Assembly: GCA_913057945.1 (NCBI GenBank)
Contig: CAJXOF010000003.1
Location: forward strand, 248,001 to 312,000
Reading direction: 5' to 3'
Origin: an uncultured Hyphomonadaceae bacterium
GTDB taxonomy: Bacteria > Pseudomonadota > Alphaproteobacteria > Caulobacterales > Hyphomonadaceae
Length of the DNA stretch: 64,000 nucleotides
The notes beneath the pieces were generated by a model, which had not been told where the DNA came from, did no database searches, and saw nothing but the letters and a program-made list of their open reading frames with translations. This document shows positions 1-8,216 of the stretch, piece after piece (within the stretch, counting starts at the first letter, position 1; every line of letters starts with the position of its first letter). The position numbers and the translations under genes were made by a program.

Positions 1-878
1 ACGAACATGCCCGGCAGGATGATACCGTCAGGGTTCGGCACAAGGGCGCGAACCGCGACCGTGCCAGCACTTTCGTCGACGTTGATTTCGCTGAATTCCA
101 GCTCGCCCTGCAACGGATAGGTCGTGCCATCGCTGAGGATGATGTTGACCGGAATGGTCCCCAGCTCTTTCGAGGCGATGCGACCGGACGCCATCTCCTG
201 GCGCATGGCGAGCACGCGGTTGCTGGACACGGTGAGGTCCACATAGATGGGATCGATCTGGAGCACGCGGGCGAGCGCGTCGGTCTGGTTCTGTGTGACC
301 AGAGCGCCTTGCGTCACTGTAGACCGGCCAATCCGGCCGGCAATAGGGGAGGAAATCCTGGTGCGCGCCAAGTCGATCCGCGCGCGATCCAGCGCAGCCT
401 TCTGGAGGGCGATGTCGGCTTCGGCTTCCTGGGCGCTCGCGGCGGCCTGATCATATTCCTGCTGGCTGACCGCATTGATCTTCGCAAGGTTCGCAAAACG
501 CTTGGCGGTCTCCTTGGCGACATTGGCTGTGGCTTCGGCGCGGGTCAGGGCGGCTTCAGCGCTCCGGACATCCGCCGCATATTCAGCGGCATCAATCTGG
601 TAAAGCGCCTGGCCGCGGGCGACCAGGTCGCCTTCCTTGAACAGGCGTTCCTTGATGATGCCGGTAACTTGTGGCCGGATTTCGGCTTCTGCATGGGCCC
701 GGGCACGTCCGGTCAACTCGACCGCGTTCGGGACGTTTGTCAGTTCTGCCGTAAGGGTCTCGACGCGCGGCGCAGATTGTTGTGGAACTTCCACTGGTGC
801 GGCATCGTTTCCACAGGCAGCCAGAAGGAGGACGGCTGACAGGGCCGCAGCCGACATACTTTTTCTTATCACTTCCAT
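1..878 (-). CDS. RND efflux periplasmic adaptor (AcrA/MexA type), C-terminus beyond window
   Basis: The reading frame starts at the ATG at 878 and runs off the left edge, giving 292 codons. The N-terminus has a lipoprotein signal with lipobox LLAAC. It is followed by the barrel-sandwich half motif VTGIIKERLFKEGDLVARG, an Ala/Glu-rich coiled-coil hairpin around residues 95-165, and the second half motif RTRISSPIAGRIGRS, the order seen in AcrA/MexA membrane-fusion proteins. The family links an inner-membrane RND pump to an outer-membrane channel and is lipid-anchored in the periplasm. The pump gene would lie to the left, outside the window. The divergent TetR gene is the obvious regulator. The family call is sure; substrate is unknown. 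Confidence 0.9.
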   Translation of the reverse strand, partial: MEVIRKSMSAAALSAVLLLAACGNDAAPVEVPQQSAPRVETLTAELTNVPNAVELTGRARAHAEAEIRPQVTGIIKERLFKEGDLVARGQALYQIDAAEYAADVRSAEAALTRAEATANVAKETAKRFANLAKINAVSQQEYDQAAASAQEAEADIALQKAALDRARIDLARTRISSPIAGRIGRSTVTQGALVTQNQTDALARVLQIDPIYVDLTVSSNRVLAMRQEMASGRIASKELGTIPVNIILSDGTTYPLQGELEFSEINVDESAGTVAVRALVPNPDGIILPGMF

Positions 879-919
879 GTGGATTCCTTGACGAGCCGGA
901 CGGCATCGATGTAACAAAA

Positions 920-955
920 TAGAATGAACGCTCTATCTAGTGCTGCGGTGCAGCA
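920..955. promoter_or_regulatory. Candidate TetR operator region (two palindromes)
   Basis: Between the divergent efflux adaptor and TetR genes lie an imperfect palindrome TAGAATGAACGCTCTA (920-935) and a perfect 6-3-6 palindrome TGCTGCGGTGCAGCA (941-955). Either is well placed to be the TetR binding site controlling both genes. Binding is inferred from position and symmetry only. Confidence 0.45.
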
Positions 956-996
956 TGTCAAGGATAGGGAATGGCAAGATTTGGGTGCTTTTCTGC

Positions 997-1605
997 ATGA
1001 CTGTTATGACTGGATCGAAGACTGCAGCAAAACGCGAAACCCGCATGTCGGAAATCCTCGACTGTGCGGAAAATAATTTCGTGGAAAAAGGCTTCCACGG
1101 CGCCGGTATTTCGGGAATTGCCAAAGAATGCGGCATCAGTGTTGGCCATTTGTACCATTATTTCACATCCAAGGATCTCTTGATCGAGGCCGTGGTTGAA
1201 CGTGAACTCATGCGACAAAAGGAGCGGCTCGGAGACTTCTGCAATCTGAATGCGGTCGAAATCCGGGATCAGATCGCCCCGCTCGTCATTGACATTATCA
1301 TGAAGCATCAGGATCCGTTTCGAACTGTTCTGAACTTTGAAATTCTGGCCGAAGCGCAGCGAAATCCCTCCGTAGCGGCGATCCTGCATCGCTATGATGG
1401 GGAAATCCGCGATCAATTCTGCGCCGTGCTGGAGAAGGCAGGCATCACAACGCCCTTCCTGCGGACGGAAATGCTGTTCACCCTGTTTGCAGGAATTCCG
1501 GCGCGCACGCTTCGGCATCCCGAACAGGAGCGCCCGCAATTCATCGAGATGATGAAGCCCATCATTACGAAAATCCTGGTCGGCGAAAACCTTTCCGTAA
1601 AATGA
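997..1605 (+). CDS. TetR/AcrR-family transcriptional regulator
   Basis: A protein of about 200 residues. The N-terminal helix-turn-helix is typical of TetR repressors (EILDCAENNFVEKGF, then GISGIAKECGISVGHLYHYF, then KDLLIEAVVE). The C-terminal part is the variable ligand-binding domain. The frame is open back to a GTG at 940; starts at 955, 997 and 1006 are possible. I chose 997 because TetR proteins usually begin 10-15 residues before the first helix, but no strong ribosome site decides it. It is divergent from the efflux adaptor and probably represses it, as AcrR and MexR-like regulators do. Confidence 0.88.
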   Translation: MTVMTGSKTAAKRETRMSEILDCAENNFVEKGFHGAGISGIAKECGISVGHLYHYFTSKDLLIEAVVERELMRQKERLGDFCNLNAVEIRDQIAPLVIDIIMKHQDPFRTVLNFEILAEAQRNPSVAAILHRYDGEIRDQFCAVLEKAGITTPFLRTEMLFTLFAGIPARTLRHPEQERPQFIEMMKPIITKILVGENLSVK

Positions 1606-1632
1606 TTTCTGGCGGGCGAGAGGCGTTCGTAC

Positions 1633-2322
1633 TCACTCCGTCGGCTCAACGAAAACACTCAGGCCGGCTCTGAGAGTCGATAGCCCCGCAGCACTGACGG
1701 TGGCCACCTGGATCGAGCGCGTGTCTTGAGCCGGGTCCCGGACGGGCAGCTCAAACCTCAACTGGTCATATTTCTCGATACTTTCGGCATAGACCGGATG
1801 GCGCGTATAGACGGACCGGGAGATGATATCCGGAAACAGGATGCGTGATCGTATCAGGCTTGGAGCGCCAAGCCTCAATGTATCGAGACTGCGATAGACT
1901 TCAAAATGAATGTGCGGGGCGCGGCCTCGATAGGTGCCGGGATAGATGGTCTGGAAGCGCACGCGGCCGCGCGCATCCGTGACCCCGATGCCGCGCAGGT
2001 AATTCGTGTCAGGCCGGTTGAATACGGAATATTCGCCAGCCGCATCGGCCTGCCAGACATAAACGGCATGGCGGGTCAGCGGGCTCCGCCAATCAGATGC
2101 TGACTGGAAGGTCAAATTCAGCTCAACCGGGACGCCGTTTGCGGTTCCCGGCATGCTGTTGAACCCGGTCGTGATACCTGTCCGGATGAGGCCGGTGCCC
2201 ACCCATAGGGTTGCAAGGCTCTGGCCCGGCTGGAGCACGCGATCATGGGGGTAGGCCTGAGGGGCATTTGCCGCAAGTGGAAGGGCCAGTGTCCGGGCGA
2301 GGGCGGGTCTCTGGATCGGCAT
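1633..2322 (-). CDS. Intradiol ring-cleavage dioxygenase-like protein, probably exported
   Basis: This 229-residue protein carries the intradiol dioxygenase core: HAVYVWQADAAGEYSVF (88-101 region), then a segment ending IYPGTYRGRAPHIHFEVY. By comparison with catechol 1,2-dioxygenases the non-haem Fe(III) ligands would be Tyr98, Tyr131, His137 and His139. The first 23 residues (ALARTLALPLAANAPQA) look like a short export signal, whereas aromatic-degrading homologues are cytoplasmic. The start lies 5 bp after the stop of the EF-hand lipoprotein gene, so the two are translationally linked. No aromatic pathway genes are nearby, so the substrate is unknown; it may be an extracytoplasmic phenolic compound. 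Confidence 0.8.
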   Translation of the reverse strand: MPIQRPALARTLALPLAANAPQAYPHDRVLQPGQSLATLWVGTGLIRTGITTGFNSMPGTANGVPVELNLTFQSASDWRSPLTRHAVYVWQADAAGEYSVFNRPDTNYLRGIGVTDARGRVRFQTIYPGTYRGRAPHIHFEVYRSLDTLRLGAPSLIRSRILFPDIISRSVYTRHPVYAESIEKYDQLRFELPVRDPAQDTRSIQVATVSAAGLSTLRAGLSVFVEPTE

Positions 2323-2327
2323 CGGCC

Positions 2328-2891
2328 TTATTGCCGCCGCCCCGGAGGCGGCCCGCGGCGCTGGCTGTCTTGTGGCATGGCGCCTTCGTCACGCTCCGTT
2401 GCGCGCGGCGCGGCCAATAGCTCGGCCCTGGACAACGCGCCATCATGGTCCTTGTCCATCTGGTCGAACGTATCGGTCAGCCTGACCCGGAACTCCTGAT
2501 CGGTGATCGTGCCGTCCAGATTGCTGTCAAAGGCGATGGGACTGGGCAGGGCATTGATATCCCCCAGCGTTTCAGCAGACCAATTTGACATCCTGACGGC
2601 GGATTGGCGCACTTCATTGGGGCCGGCAAGAAGCTGCCATTCATGGTCTATGCCAGCGTCCAGTTCTTGGCGGGACACATAATGATCGCGGTCTGTGTCC
2701 ATACTGACGAGCAGAAGTGCGGCGGGTGGCGCGGAGAGTCCTTGCAAGCGGACTTGTCGGGCGCGGCTGCCTGAATCCCGGTCGCCTCCGGGAGGTCCAG
2801 AGCGTGGAGCTGATGTGCAAGCGGCCAGCAGGGTCAGGCCGACCACAACAAGGAAGCCTGTTCTTGCTGGCCCTGCCGTCTGGCGATGCAG
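2328..2891 (-). CDS. EF-hand lipoprotein (start uncertain)
   Basis: The frame encodes a lipoprotein signal (FLVVVGLTLLAACTS) followed by about 160 residues with three EF-hand-like loops: DTDRDHYVSRQE, DSNLDGTITDQE and DKDHDGALSRAE. Each has Asp/Asn at the expected calcium-binding positions and a Glu at position 12. It is therefore probably an anchored calcium-binding protein of the periplasm or outer membrane. The frame stays open upstream to 3347, but no start in the signal region has a good ribosome site. The coordinates use a CTG at 2891; GTG at 2846 and ATG at 3098 are alternatives. A 14-bp inverted repeat sits immediately upstream (2907-2955) and may mean the native 5' end was altered. 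Confidence 0.6.
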   Translation of the reverse strand: MHRQTAGPARTGFLVVVGLTLLAACTSAPRSGPPGGDRDSGSRARQVRLQGLSAPPAALLLVSMDTDRDHYVSRQELDAGIDHEWQLLAGPNEVRQSAVRMSNWSAETLGDINALPSPIAFDSNLDGTITDQEFRVRLTDTFDQMDKDHDGALSRAELLAAPRATERDEGAMPQDSQRRGPPPGRRQ

Positions 2892-2906
2892 GGAGGAAAA
2901 GGGAGC

Positions 2907-2955
2907 GAGGGAGGCGTCACAGGGTGAGACGTAGGGGGCAAGTGACGCCTCCCTC
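2907..2955. repeat. 14-bp perfect inverted repeat
   Basis: GAGGGAGGCGTCAC (2907-2920) and its exact reverse complement (2942-2955) flank a 21-nt G-rich spacer. This could be an RNA hairpin in the leader of the EF-hand gene or a small mobile-element remnant. No transposase is adjacent. Confidence 0.7.
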
Positions 2956-3348
2956 TCATCGTATCGGTCTTGGCACCCTAAGGGAGGCTTGGTGAGCAAG
3001 GGGCGGACGGGGACTGTCCTGGCCAATACGATGTTCTTGGAGGTTGAGCCGGAGACGTCACAGGCAATCGTGCCGGAATAAGGGGAGGAAGCGGTCATAG
3101 GGGGCACTCTTGCTGCAGTCTCTGGGATCGAACTGCCCGGAAACTTCCGTGCGTCGATGAGATCAAGATGCCCTCTCCATGTTGAGAGGATATGCCGGTT
3201 CTGGCAAAAGTGATGGCAATATATGTCAGTCTGCAACATGACATTACAGGCTTGAAAGGTATGGGTTTTCGCAGGATGCTTCTGGCGTTCCAGATGCTCT
3301 GGCGAAAGGGGAGTGTCGAGCACGATCCGGGTGCAGCTGCGACACAAC

Positions 3349-3376
3349 TTGGCAACAAGTTTATCCTATTTGTAAT
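3349..3376 (+). promoter_or_regulatory. Sigma-70-like promoter for the response regulator operon
   Basis: TTGGCA (3349-3354) and TGTAAT (3371-3376) are separated by 16 bp and lie 38 bp upstream of the response-regulator ATG. A ribosome site AGGAGA follows at about 3400. Confidence 0.5.
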
Positions 3377-3413
3377 CATCAGATTGCAGACACACACTCA
3401 GGAGACAGTGGCG

Positions 3414-4148
3414 ATGCCAGATCCGGCGACCACGCGCCCCGAACACATCCTCGTCATTGATGACGACCGAGATATCCGGGAAGACTTGAAATCCTACCTC
3501 ACCGAAAACGGCTTCCGCGTTTCCACGGCCGAAAATGCACCGGCGGCGCGTCGCGCCATTCATTCGGAAGCGCCCGACCTGATCCTTCTGGATGTGATGA
3601 TGCCGGGCGAGGACGGGATCAGCCTGTGCCGCTCGATTGTTCGGCTCACCGCCATCCCGATTGTGTTCATCAGTGCAAGAACGGATGAGATTGACCGGAT
3701 AGTGGGCCTGGAAGTCGGCGCGGACGATTATCTCTGCAAGCCGTTCAATCCGCGGGAGCTGCTCGCCCGGGTGCGGTCTGTCCTGCGCCGGTCGAATGGC
3801 CGCGACCGGGACATGACTCCCGAAAAGACGCGATACTTCGAATTCGATCGCTGGACGCTGGACACGGCGAAGCGCACCGTGACCCGGGATGACGGGGTGA
3901 TCGTGTCGCTGAGCACGGGGGAATACCAACTCCTGATGATCTTCATCGCCCGCCCGCAAATTGTCCTGTCTCGTGAGCGGATCGTGGAATTGTCCCATGC
4001 CGAAGGGGCTGACGTCTTCGACCGAAGCGTCGATAGCCAGGTCAGCCGGTTCCGGAGAAAGATTGAACGGGATCCCAGAAATCCGGATATCATCCAGACT
4101 GTCTGGGGTGGCGGATATGTCTTCGCGGCCGATGTGAAGAAACTCTGA
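3414..4148 (+). CDS. OmpR-family response regulator
   Basis: A 244-residue regulator. The receiver domain (about 10-125) has the acidic pair in ILVIDDDRD, the phospho-acceptor Asp60 in LLDVMMP and the conserved Lys in DDYLCKP. The winged-helix DNA-binding domain (about 145-240) ends with TVWGGGYVF. The ATG at 3414 is preceded by AGGAGA at good spacing, so the longer frame from 3192 is rejected. Its stop overlaps the kinase start (TGATG at 4146-4150), which shows translational coupling with the partner histidine kinase. Confidence 0.95.
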   Translation: MPDPATTRPEHILVIDDDRDIREDLKSYLTENGFRVSTAENAPAARRAIHSEAPDLILLDVMMPGEDGISLCRSIVRLTAIPIVFISARTDEIDRIVGLEVGADDYLCKPFNPRELLARVRSVLRRSNGRDRDMTPEKTRYFEFDRWTLDTAKRTVTRDDGVIVSLSTGEYQLLMIFIARPQIVLSRERIVELSHAEGADVFDRSVDSQVSRFRRKIERDPRNPDIIQTVWGGGYVFAADVKKL

Positions 4149-5569
4149 TGTTGTCCCGCTTCGATACTCTCCTGACACGGATCGTGATCCTCGTAGTCGC
4201 CGCTGTGCTGTCTACCTTCATCCTCGTATTCTTTATCGTTCAGTTTCAGATGTCCTCCCGGGATGAAGGTCCGCGAGGTGCACTCTATTTTGCAGAGACA
4301 GCCTTGCTGGAGCTTCAATCCAGGGATTGGCCGGAGGAATTGTCGGAATCAGAGCTGAAGCAGCTAAAGATCGACACGTACTTCATCGCTGATTTTCCCG
4401 TTATTGTGCCCAATACCGGGGACCATCCCGATCAATTGCGTGCCCGGTTAGGTCTCAACAACAAGACACCTATTGGTGTCGCAATGAGTGGCCCCGGATT
4501 TGACCCGGACGGAAAAATCCATCGCCCCCCCGGTAGCGGAAGACCGGCGAGGGATGGCCCTCTACAAATTTTTCCTCCCGGCGCAGGCGATCGAGATCGG
4601 CCTCCGGCAAAACGCGATTTCAACTCGCAGCATGGAGCTGTGGTATCAATCGGGTTGGACGAAGACAGGTGGGTTAATCTTCGTACCGAATTGGTGTCTA
4701 TGGACGGGCCGCGTCCGAGCCTGTTGCCGATGATCGTGCTGATCGTGTTGATGGTCGGCATCGGCATCTGGGCAGCCGTCAATGCCATCAATCCCCTCCG
4801 GCAGATGGCAAAGGCGGCGAATATGCTGGCGGCAGACTACAAGCATGAGCCCCTGGTCGAGCAGGGGCCGAGCGATGTTCGGGAATCGCTGCGCGCCTTC
4901 AACCGGATGGGGCGACGGCTGGAGACGACCGTGGCGGGCCAGCGCCAGCTGCTCGCTGCGATCGGGCACGATTTGCGTACACCGATTACGTCCCTGAAAC
5001 TGAAAGTCGAGATGTTGTCGGATCCGAGTGAGCGCAAGCGAATGAGCCGCGCCCTGGAAGAACTGGAACGTATTACCGAGGCTGCGCTTGCCGCCGCCAC
5101 CGCCGGCCAGTCGGATGAACCCTTCCAGCCCCTTGATATGCACTCGCTCGTCGACAGCCTTGTGGAAGACCTTTGCGATCTCGGTCTGGACGTCACCTTC
5201 GAGGATACAGACGCCCGCCCGATTGTCATGGGGCGGTCTGACGAATTGACCCGTGCCTTGCGCAACCTTGTCGAAAATGCCGTGCGATACGGCGACACGG
5301 CGCGCGTACATCTCGTCGAGCGGCAGGGCAGGGCCATCGTGACCATCCAGGATGATGGCCCCGGTATTCCCGGCGATTCCCTTGAGCGCGTGTTCGAACC
5401 GCTGGTCCGGCTGGAACAGTCGCGCAACCGCGAGACGGGTGGTCACGGGCTCGGTCTTCATATTGCGAAGAATCTGATCGAAGCGCATGACGGACGCATA
5501 GAGTTGGAGAACGCCCCGGACGGGGGCCTGCTGGCGACGATCATCCTGCCCCTGAAGACCGCCGCCTGA
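4148..5569 (+). CDS. Membrane sensor histidine kinase (EnvZ-like architecture)
   Basis: This 473-residue kinase has membrane segments at about 10-33 and 191-212 with a periplasmic sensor of about 155 residues between them. A HAMP linker follows (211-265), then HisKA with the phospho-accepting His274 in AIGHDLRTPIT. The ATPase domain shows N box RNLVENAVRYG, G1 DDGPGIP and G2 GGHGLGLHIAK. The sensor contains an unusual Pro/Gly/Arg/Asp-rich loop at about 115-160. It phosphorylates the overlapping upstream regulator. The signal is unknown. The gene is convergent with the bamA-like gene, with only 6 bp between stops. Confidence 0.94.
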   Translation: MLSRFDTLLTRIVILVVAAVLSTFILVFFIVQFQMSSRDEGPRGALYFAETALLELQSRDWPEELSESELKQLKIDTYFIADFPVIVPNTGDHPDQLRARLGLNNKTPIGVAMSGPGFDPDGKIHRPPGSGRPARDGPLQIFPPGAGDRDRPPAKRDFNSQHGAVVSIGLDEDRWVNLRTELVSMDGPRPSLLPMIVLIVLMVGIGIWAAVNAINPLRQMAKAANMLAADYKHEPLVEQGPSDVRESLRAFNRMGRRLETTVAGQRQLLAAIGHDLRTPITSLKLKVEMLSDPSERKRMSRALEELERITEAALAAATAGQSDEPFQPLDMHSLVDSLVEDLCDLGLDVTFEDTDARPIVMGRSDELTRALRNLVENAVRYGDTARVHLVERQGRAIVTIQDDGPGIPGDSLERVFEPLVRLEQSRNRETGGHGLGLHIAKNLIEAHDGRIELENAPDGGLLATIILPLKTAA

Positions 5570-5575
5570 CCCCGG

Positions 5576-8173
5576 TCAGAACCGGGTCGATGTGCTGAAC
5601 CGGAAGGATTCCGTCCGGTCGTATTCCTCGCTCTTGAGAATGTGGCTGAAGTCGAACCGTATGGGGCCGAAAGGCGATGTCCAGTAGACGCTGAGCCCGG
5701 TCGAGGCGCGCAGGGACAGATCATCCTGTACCAGCTGAACCGCATCGCGGCCATAGGTATCCGTGAACTCGACCGGGTCGCTCTTGTCGATATCGCTGAG
5801 CAGGCCGACGGCGCCAGCTTCCAGGAACAGTCCGGTCTTGATGCCATATTCTTCCGGCAGGTAATTGGGCACCGACAGGTCGAGACTGGCCTGGTAGAAC
5901 GCATTGCCACCAAGAGCGTTCAGGCGTTTCACTGTTTCAGTCCCATCATCATTCTGGATGATCTGGACAATGCGGGGGCCGAGGCCGGCCGTGTCAAAGC
6001 CGCGGAAGCTGTTACCCCCCTTGAAGAAGCGGTTGTTGATCCTGACCCCTTGCGGTGTGGTCTGTCCGTATTCGGAGTTGGCGTCGCTCGTCCCGTAGGG
6101 TTCGATATAGCCTCCGGACAGGCGCAGGCTGCCGACGACGCCCTTGGTGATCCCCTGATAAATATTCATCGAGGCATTGGTGCGGATGAAATTCACGTCT
6201 CCGCCAATACCGGACACATCCTGCCCGAACAGGAGGTCAAAGCCGCCAGTTGGTTCGAGGGGGTCATTCTTCATGTCCAGCAGGAGGTTATATCCGATGA
6301 TGGACGAAATTTCCGACCGTTCGCTGGAACAGAGCGTATAGCGGTTGAGATAACGCGCATCGCACACATCCACGATCAGCGACCCCTCGGGCAGTGGCAC
6401 GTCATCGGCGGTCAGATAGGCCGCGCCGACAATATCGTCGCTCGTGTCGCCCGGCGTCTCGTTATCATCCACGGTGTATTCCGTGGTCAGGCGTTCGCCG
6501 CTGTCGGAATCGATCACGATGCTCTGGTCGACGACGTCGATCTTGTCATTCTGGAGGGTGTATTTGAGGCCGAGCTGGAGCCGTTCCGACAAGGGAAAGC
6601 CAAGCTGGGCGCTGAGCCCCATCGACTCGGTCGTATATCCGCCGAGATCGGTGTCGGAATAGTCCAGCCGGGTCGCGAAGGCGCCCAATCCAGCTGACAT
6701 GTTCCGGTCGAGGAAGCGCGGCTCGGTATATTGCAGGTCGAGGACCTGTTGCAGGGCGGAGGTCGAAACGCGTGCAGACGCCGACTGTCCCCGGCCGAGC
6801 ACATTGCGCTGTGCCACGCTGACATCCACAAGGAAGGATTCCGACGAGGAGAAGCCAGCCGAGAAGCTCATTTCACCGGTTGGCTGTTCGGTGACTTTCA
6901 GCTCCACATCAATCTGGTCGGCATCCGTCGTCGGGATTTCGGTCACTTCGACATCCTTGAAATAGCCGAGCGCGCGGACGCGGTTGCGGGACCGGTCCAG
7001 CAGGATCCGGTTGAAGGCGTCGCCTTCATTGATGCGCAATTCCCGCCGGATCACCCGGTCCAGGGTCTGGGTATTCCCAACGATGTTGATGCGGTCGATG
7101 TACACGCGCGGGCCTTCATTCACATGGAAGGTCACATTCACCGTATGCGTTGCCAGATCGGCCGAAATTTCCGGACGGACATCGATGAAGGCATAGCCGC
7201 CAATACCGGCGACATAGGTGAGCGCATCGATTGAATTCTCGATCGTGTCGCCCCGGAACAAATCACCCGACTTGGCGGCCACGGACGCCTCGAGCGCGGT
7301 CGTGTTGAGCTTCTCCAACTCAGTGACGACATTGATCTCGCCGAAGCGATAAATCTCGCCCTCGTCGATCGTGTAGGTGATGTAGAAATCCTTCTGGTCG
7401 GGCGTGAGCTCTGCCACGGCGGACTCCACACGGAAATCATAATAGCCCTTGTTCTGGTAGAACTGGCGGAGCAATTCGCGGTCATATTCCAGACGGCCCG
7501 GATCGTAATTGTCATTCGACGAAAAGAACTGCCACCAGCGCGACTGCCGCGTGACAATCTCGGAACGGAGCCGGTCGTCCGAATACGTTTCATTGCCGAG
7601 AAAGTTGATGGCGCGTACGCCGGAGACCGGACCTTCGGTGATGGAGAAAATCACGTCCACGCGGTTCTGGTCGAGCGGCACATATTCCGGGATGACCTTG
7701 GCAGAAAACCGGCCGGACTGGCGGTAGAGCTCCATTACGCGCTGAACATCAGCCTGCATGCGGGCGGCGGTGAACACGCCGCGCGGGGCAATTTGAACCT
7801 CTTCGCGAATTTTGTCTTCCTTCAGCGCCTTGCCGCCTTCGATCATGACGCGGTTGACGATGGGGTTTTCCACAAGGGTGATGATGAGTTGGTTCCCGAC
7901 ACGATCAAAACTGGCATCGGCGAACAGGCCTGTGGCGAACAGGGATTTCAGCGACAGGTCGATCCGGTTGGCATCGAAGGGCGAGCCCGGCTCGATGAGG
8001 AGGTAGGACAGGACCGTCCGGTCTTCGATCCGCTGGTTTCCGTTGATGATGATGGCCTCGATGTTCCCCGTAGTGTCCGCCACGCCTGCCTGTGCGACTG
8101 CGGGGGGCTGGAGGGAACTGGCCACGGCGGAGAGCAGCAGGGAGAGCGCGAGAGTTCTGTTTTTATGGCTCAT
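5576..8173 (-). CDS. bamA: BamA/Omp85-family outer-membrane insertase
   Basis: An 865-residue protein. A signal peptide (MSHKNRTLALSLLLSAVASS) is followed by five POTRA domains in about residues 35-400 (IEAIIINGNQRIE, VNRVMIEGGKAL, VRAINFLGNETY and similar starts). The 16-strand barrel carries the lid-loop motif RGF in KGGNSFRGFD and ends in aromatic TRF. BamA folds barrel proteins into the outer membrane. ATG 8173 is preceded by AGGA at about 11 nt, so an upstream ATG at 8263 is rejected. It starts 43 bp after the autotransporter gene. The usual bamA neighbours (rseP, skp, lpxD) are absent, so this may be a second copy, but the rest of the genome is not visible. One barrel loop holds a Cys pair (CDARYLNRYTLC). 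Confidence 0.92.
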   Translation of the reverse strand: MSHKNRTLALSLLLSAVASSLQPPAVAQAGVADTTGNIEAIIINGNQRIEDRTVLSYLLIEPGSPFDANRIDLSLKSLFATGLFADASFDRVGNQLIITLVENPIVNRVMIEGGKALKEDKIREEVQIAPRGVFTAARMQADVQRVMELYRQSGRFSAKVIPEYVPLDQNRVDVIFSITEGPVSGVRAINFLGNETYSDDRLRSEIVTRQSRWWQFFSSNDNYDPGRLEYDRELLRQFYQNKGYYDFRVESAVAELTPDQKDFYITYTIDEGEIYRFGEINVVTELEKLNTTALEASVAAKSGDLFRGDTIENSIDALTYVAGIGGYAFIDVRPEISADLATHTVNVTFHVNEGPRVYIDRINIVGNTQTLDRVIRRELRINEGDAFNRILLDRSRNRVRALGYFKDVEVTEIPTTDADQIDVELKVTEQPTGEMSFSAGFSSSESFLVDVSVAQRNVLGRGQSASARVSTSALQQVLDLQYTEPRFLDRNMSAGLGAFATRLDYSDTDLGGYTTESMGLSAQLGFPLSERLQLGLKYTLQNDKIDVVDQSIVIDSDSGERLTTEYTVDDNETPGDTSDDIVGAAYLTADDVPLPEGSLIVDVCDARYLNRYTLCSSERSEISSIIGYNLLLDMKNDPLEPTGGFDLLFGQDVSGIGGDVNFIRTNASMNIYQGITKGVVGSLRLSGGYIEPYGTSDANSEYGQTTPQGVRINNRFFKGGNSFRGFDTAGLGPRIVQIIQNDDGTETVKRLNALGGNAFYQASLDLSVPNYLPEEYGIKTGLFLEAGAVGLLSDIDKSDPVEFTDTYGRDAVQLVQDDLSLRASTGLSVYWTSPFGPIRFDFSHILKSEEYDRTESFRFSTSTRF

Positions 8174-8216
8174 GAAATGGGCGTCCTGAAACAGTGAAAG
8201 GAAAGTGTCTGGAAAA

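Larger units (their letters stand above)
2892..3413. other. Gene-free stretch with inverted repeat and promoter
   Basis: About 520 bases without a convincing gene. The open frames here lack ribosome sites and have no recognisable domains. The stretch contains the 14-bp inverted repeat at 2907-2955, the palindromic CTCT/GAGAG at 3171-3188, and the promoter of the two-component system near its right end. Confidence 0.6.

Noticed and set aside
2892..3347. Upstream extension of the EF-hand frame to 3347
   Set aside because: It would put about 150 unstructured residues before a lipoprotein signal, which must be N-terminal.
3192..3413. N-terminal extension of the response regulator
   Set aside because: AGGAGA and the promoter boxes both support the start at 3414, and the extension has no domain.
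2892..3413. Transposase remnant or insertion sequence around the inverted repeat
   Set aside because: No transposase motif could be read in any frame and no target duplication is visible; only the repeat itself is reported.
5642..6697. A 351-codon plus-strand frame over the bamA-like gene
   Set aside because: It is antisense to the barrel-coding part, with no domain.
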